Source of the DNA: Pseudisothecium myosuroides
Taxonomy: Eukaryota > Streptophyta > Bryopsida > Hypnales > Lembophyllaceae
Direction of reading: 5' to 3'
Length of the DNA: 64,000 bases
Assembly (NCBI GenBank): GCA_951799445.1
Contig: OX637291.1
Location: 4,714,501-4,778,500, forward strand
A program made the position numbers and the translations under genes. Of the stretch, positions 59,457 through 64,000 are shown in pieces. Position 1 is the first letter of the stretch; each line of letters opens with the position of its first letter. The notes below the pieces were generated by a model that had not been told where the DNA came from, made no database searches, and worked only from the letters and a program-made list of their open reading frames with translations.

Positions 59457-60636
59457 TTCCTAAATGACCAACTAGAACCCAAAGATAAGTAATTATGACA
59501 AAAATATAATATTAATAATTTATATTAAATTTAATTATATAATATAAATAAATATTTATTTTATAAGGGTGCTTGCACAAAACACCTGCTGATTTTGTTG
59601 CGTTTTACAATACTTATGCCTTTTGGGGGAGAACTTCAAAATTGCCAAAAAAAAATTATTTAAAAAAAATATAGCTAATGTATAAATTTGTAAGATGAAG
59701 GTTAAAATCAAAAGAAAACCATAAAAAATTCTCTAAGTAGGAAAACTAGAAAAGTGTCAAATCTTTAAAAAATAGATACTTTGATGTTTTAATTAGATAA
59801 AAAATAGGAAACAAATTAAAGTAAAAAAGTAAAAATTGGACTTTTGTAGCAACTCTATGGAAATGGTCATTTACCTAAAATTCCACCAAAATAATTTTTT
59901 ACATTCTCAAAATGCAAGTAGAAAGAAACTCACTTTTTGGACTTCTACACAATTAACTATTTTTAGAAATCCTTTGAAAATAACTAAGAGTCTACTACAA
60001 AACCATCTCCTCCAAATTTTAGTTCCAAATTTGTTCATTTGGGTACTACCTTCTTAAAAACAAAAACAAAATTGGCAAGTGTAACAAAGATTGGGCACTA
60101 TTTTTGGATAATAAAACATTTAAAAACATTTAAAAAAATTAGACAAGGCCTAGAATAAGCTTAAGTACCTTGCCTATGAATTTTAAGTCATTTAAAGTCA
60201 AAAAACAAAAGCTACAGCCAAAAAAATAGATCAACTAGAGATGTGTGATTCAAAATAGTACAGTGTTACGTATAATCATCCATAAAATAATGTATAATAA
60301 TTTAATAAGAATCATTAAATATTATTAATTATTAATTATATTTTAATGTTTATTTATTATTAAGATAAATAACCATAATATTATTTATAATTCATAAATA
60401 ATAATTATTTTTTCCATCATTTTGCCATTACAAAATTCTAATTTTTGCAAGTTTGCTGCAAAGTGATTATTCATTGCAACATAAGACAATATGATCATTT
60501 TATTCCCGCCCTAAGGAATAAATGTGAACACAACAAGATTTGGATATAGTTCAAGTAAATCCTAGTTTGGGTGTCTAAGCGTTTGTTCTGAATAGCCTTC
60601 ACAAGTTTCTACTTATTTCTACTGTTAGTATGTACT
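59457..60636. other. Very AT-rich stretch without supported genes
   Basis: Long A/T-only runs, for example around 59,510-59,560 and 60,290-60,410. No gene-like frame or element boundary was found. Confidence 0.4.
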
Positions 60637-60640
60637 TTAA

Positions 60641-61285
60641 CCCCTAAATGCCCAAGCCCTTTTTGAACTTCTAGGAATTTGCTCTAAATTGAACAAAAAG
60701 TCAACATTTTGATAAGTTCATTCAGTTTTTTATGAATTGTAACTGTACAAATTCAAACTAGACATGTTAGAGGTCACATACGAAAAGAAAACATAACAAT
60801 ATCACTTATGAATTGAAAGATTATAATGTTTGAACATGAGGGTGTTAAAAATGCAAAAGTGGCTTGAAGTCTTTCAATCCTCTTTTGACATGCCAAATCT
60901 AAAAATTTGGTCAACAAAAAAATATGAGGTTAAAGGATTTAACATGCATAACCCCAATCAATTTAAAGCTTCTCAAAATCTGCTCTACAATTTTTTTAAA
61001 TGAATTTATAATGCAATTTTTTCTCCAAGATCTAATGTATTTGAGGGTCATTTCCAAGAGCCCTCAATACTACGGAAAGTCAAGATTGCAATGGTACCCT
61101 TACACAAAATCTTGAATAGAAAAATCATAATCCATCATTTTCAAAATCGGACTTTTGACGCTAAAACTAGACTTCAAAAAGAATTTTTCAAAAATATAAA
61201 TTATTAAAAACAGCAATTTGGTTAGGTTTTATTTAACTTCAAAGTTTTGTCAACACCAAAATTGGGTGCCTTGGGCATTTAGGGG
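60641..61285 (-). mobile_element. TTAA-flanked element, short subfamily (copy I)
   Basis: It starts CCCCTAAATGCCCAAGC and ends GCCTTGGGCATTTAGGGG, with perfect TTAA on both sides (60637-60640 and 61286-61289). At 645 bp it matches copy A end to end in reverse orientation, with only scattered substitutions. Confidence 0.8.
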
Positions 61286-61289
61286 TTAA

Positions 61290-64000
61290 GTAATATATAT
61301 AGGAAAGAAAAATAAAACTGCAAAGGTTAGGTGAATTTGATTTCAATCCAATTTGAAGGTAAAAGCTCACATCCTCAAAATTAAATTGACTCCCGTGCTA
61401 AATGCAATTGTATAATATGAGAGACTAAATCATGCCATTTCTAAAATAATGGTATGCATGTATAAGCAAGTTTATATAAGAAATATTCAAGGGTCCAAAG
61501 TTTTGGATGACTTTTGATCACCAAAACTTCATCCAAGGTTTCTTTCTAAGTTTAGTTTTTTATTTATTGCCGGGTTGTTTTTAATGGTTCTAGGATTCTA
61601 AAAATTACTTCTATTTGAGGATAAAAATCTTTTAAGTTTACACTAAATTGTGGTTTTCGTTAAAATCTCATTCAACCAATCAAAATACTTCATTTTACTT
61701 TAACTTCTTTGTTTTCTACTTATTTTCTAAACTCAGGGGGGCACTCCCAATTTTTTAAAATTATAATGTGCAATCAAATGAAGGGTGATTTCAATTATTT
61801 TGGCCTAAATTTTAGACAATTTTAAGAAGTAAATTAGCATCACTAAAATGGTGTATTTCAAGTTATAAATAATGAAGGGTAGGGGATAATACACTATTTT
61901 ACCTATTTTTTTCCTAAAGTAGCCTTGCCAAAAAGACTCCCAAAAAATTTGAACTTTTAAAAACTATAGATGAGAAGTGGTAGATGAATTGATTGTGGGT
62001 GACGCTGTATTCACTTTAGCTAGGATTCTACGTTCCAATGAATTAGGATTTAGGTTTGGCATGCCACACAATAGATTTTTGCTTCGTTTTGTTTTGTAAA
62101 TGCTCAAGGGATTTTTGCAACAAGTTCTCAAAATGCTAGAAGGTGTGTTTGAAATTGAAAATGGAAGCAAATGTAGGTTGTGCTTAAAGTGCTTACGGTT
62201 CATGCGGTTTAAGATTGTGATTGTGAGGATTAGGGTGGAATGCAAGTGTATTGTTTTGTGGACTAGGCTTCAAATTTCAAGTCTTGCTGTTCAAGGTCAA
62301 ACTTTGGGGTTTAGGACAGCACAAGAGGTAGTTTGTAGGGTTTGCAATTTGATAGAGGTATGGCAGTGCAATGAGGTGAGTTGTGCAATTGTATGCTAAA
62401 ATTGCTGAGTTCTTTCATTTCACATTTCAATTTAAGTTCCCTCATTTTGTTTCATCGTGATGTTATTGTAGAAATGTGTAGGTTGTTTACATTAGGTTTT
62501 AAAATTCACTACAAGGCACTCCATATTCTATTGGGATTTTTTTGCATGTTATATTTCCAGGATCTCCGTGTCGTTTTAGGCAAACGTTTTCCTATTGCAT
62601 TTTGAAAGGAATAACTTTGGATCTTTCTTTGTACAACCTTTAGTTTTTTAACTCAATTTTGATGCTATGTGTTGTGTTTGTTAACACATGCGTTGCACTT
62701 GTGCACATTGCATTCTTTCCCTCTATTCATACGAGTATTACTTTGTATATGGTTTCTACATGTTATTGGTTTGTGCTTAGTATATTACTTTGTCTATGCT
62801 CTTGGAAGTAATTATAGCTTGAATGTGTTTCAACGCAATTGTTGTTTCAAAGTAGTATTTGTCTGGTCTTTGTTTCAAAATGTTTCACTTCCTATTCTTT
62901 ATAAATATACCATCACATGTATGCACAATTTTTAATGATAAATTTTCTTTTCATCCCATACGTGTTGGTAAAAAATATGCAACTCTTCTTTAGTTATAAT
63001 GAACATAGGATACAAAAAATTAACACAAGATAATTTTAAAAATGAAAGATAAGGTACATGAAATAAGATGAATTTAGAAATTTAGATAAAAATAGCACTA
63101 TATGCATTCACCAAATCTACCTACATAGTCCCTATATAATATAGTCCCTATATAATAGGGGGCTTGAATACACATGATGTACTATATAGTATACCCCCCG
63201 AGTTTCTAAGAGTTATACATATTTAAAATCCTATTGAATTGAAGTATAAGATTTACAATCTATCTCTAAGTTATATTTGCAAATTTCTATCTCTTTTATG
63301 AACTAAATTGTATAAACCTTACATGATCATGTTTCTAAATTAAAGAATTCATTTTGGAATTTTGAATTTTAACTATTTAGAACAAGTTTTACAATTCCAA
63401 AATAGTGTGGCATTTGCTAATTTAACCTTCTTAACTCTTATTATAGACCACTAAAGTTTTGGATGATTTTTAGTCATAAAAACTTCAACTATAGTTTTCT
63501 CTCAAGTTTTGAGTCTTTTGGGTTGATTTTGATGTCTTTGAGTGTTTAATGACTATCCAATAAAAAGGTGCGGCTAGCCTTGAGGTTCTACTCGCCACTG
63601 GATTGGAAAATCCTCCGCCGTTAGATCAATTTTTTTCTAAAAAGACCCCCTCCTCTCCCCCTCCCCTGTCATCGATTGGCTTTTGAGAAAATAAAGAATC
63701 CCCTACCCCTGCTATCGATCAATTGGCATCTTAGTCATTGGTCATCTCCATGCACCTAGGGTTTGAGTCCCACAATCAAATTAAGTTGTTGCGGCCACTT
63801 GTTGCTGCTGCTGGTGGTGCCACGCCAAGCCACGTACTTCGTTTGTCTCGGTTTTGGTGTTTTCTTCATGGTCAAGCCCCTCCCGTCCTCTCTATGTTTC
63901 TTAGTTCTCTTTTCCACACAATTTGGAACAAAGGTTTTGTTGAAGCGTGCAAGAGGTTTGGAGAAATCAGTTGCGCTAAGTTTGTCTGTTAAGTTGTATC
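61290..64000. other. Right-end intergenic region, no gene supported
   Basis: Mostly AT-rich. A doubled TAGTCCCTATATAATA phrase lies near 63,126. From about 63,540 composition becomes GC-richer, with pyrimidine-rich runs and a frame at 63738-63992. This may be the edge of a gene beyond the window, but no domain or start can be supported. Confidence 0.3.

Noticed and set aside
3485..61289. TTAACCCCTAAA motifs as interstitial telomeric repeats (CCCTAAA)
   Set aside because: Each occurs once per site, with CCCC rather than CCC, and is paired with its inverse 0.6-1.3 kb away, so it is a transposon end.
1..64000. CRISPR arrays, tRNA or rRNA genes and bacterial operons
   Set aside because: No regularly spaced short direct repeats, no cloverleaf with a TTCGANNC box in proper context and no ribosomal sequence were seen; gene structure is plant-like with introns.

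Overview
The window is nuclear DNA from a land plant, probably a non-seed plant such as a bryophyte or lycophyte. Supporting signs are GT-AG introns, a 9-cis-epoxycarotenoid dioxygenase (abscisic acid synthesis), a plant-type golgin of the TNO1 family, Stowaway-like and CACTA-like miniature transposons, and TTTAGGG-type motifs. The single-exon dioxygenase and the sideroflexin gene (a family I do not recall from Arabidopsis) favour a non-seed plant, but the species cannot be named from this sequence. Only three protein genes are well supported. The rest, about 80 percent, is AT-rich intergenic DNA packed with short non-autonomous DNA transposons.

Layout. 1-3.3 kb: one exon of a minus-strand sideroflexin gene that leaves the window on the left, with a ~220-bp tandem repeat upstream of it. 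3.4-9.5 kb: transposon cluster, including a 1.4-kb foldback made of inverted arrays of ~177-bp units. 9.5-21.6 kb: a TNO1-like golgin gene on the plus strand. A ten-part splice model plus a tandem array gives a total length divisible by three, about 2,639 residues, ending in a C-terminal membrane anchor. Its centre holds five consecutive 738-bp phase-0 exons that are near copies of each other and of part of the preceding exon. 22-42 kb: AT-rich DNA with TTAA-flanked elements, TA-flanked miniature elements, a 113-bp tandem repeat and a 3-kb tract with recurring short words. 43.5-45.2 kb: the intronless NCED gene. 46.2-51.9 kb: a 5.7-kb element with ~760-bp terminal inverted repeats and a TTA duplication, containing a probable solo LTR. 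52-64 kb: more TTAA elements, paired inverted elements, and a near-perfect 186-bp CACTA-like hairpin.

The three genes do not look functionally linked: a mitochondrial carrier-like protein, a trans-Golgi coiled-coil tether, and a plastid carotenoid cleavage enzyme. The most unusual features are the in-frame exon array in the golgin gene and the family of about ten TTAA-flanked elements with CCCCTAAA termini, which look piggyBac-like. No tRNA, rRNA or CRISPR array was seen.
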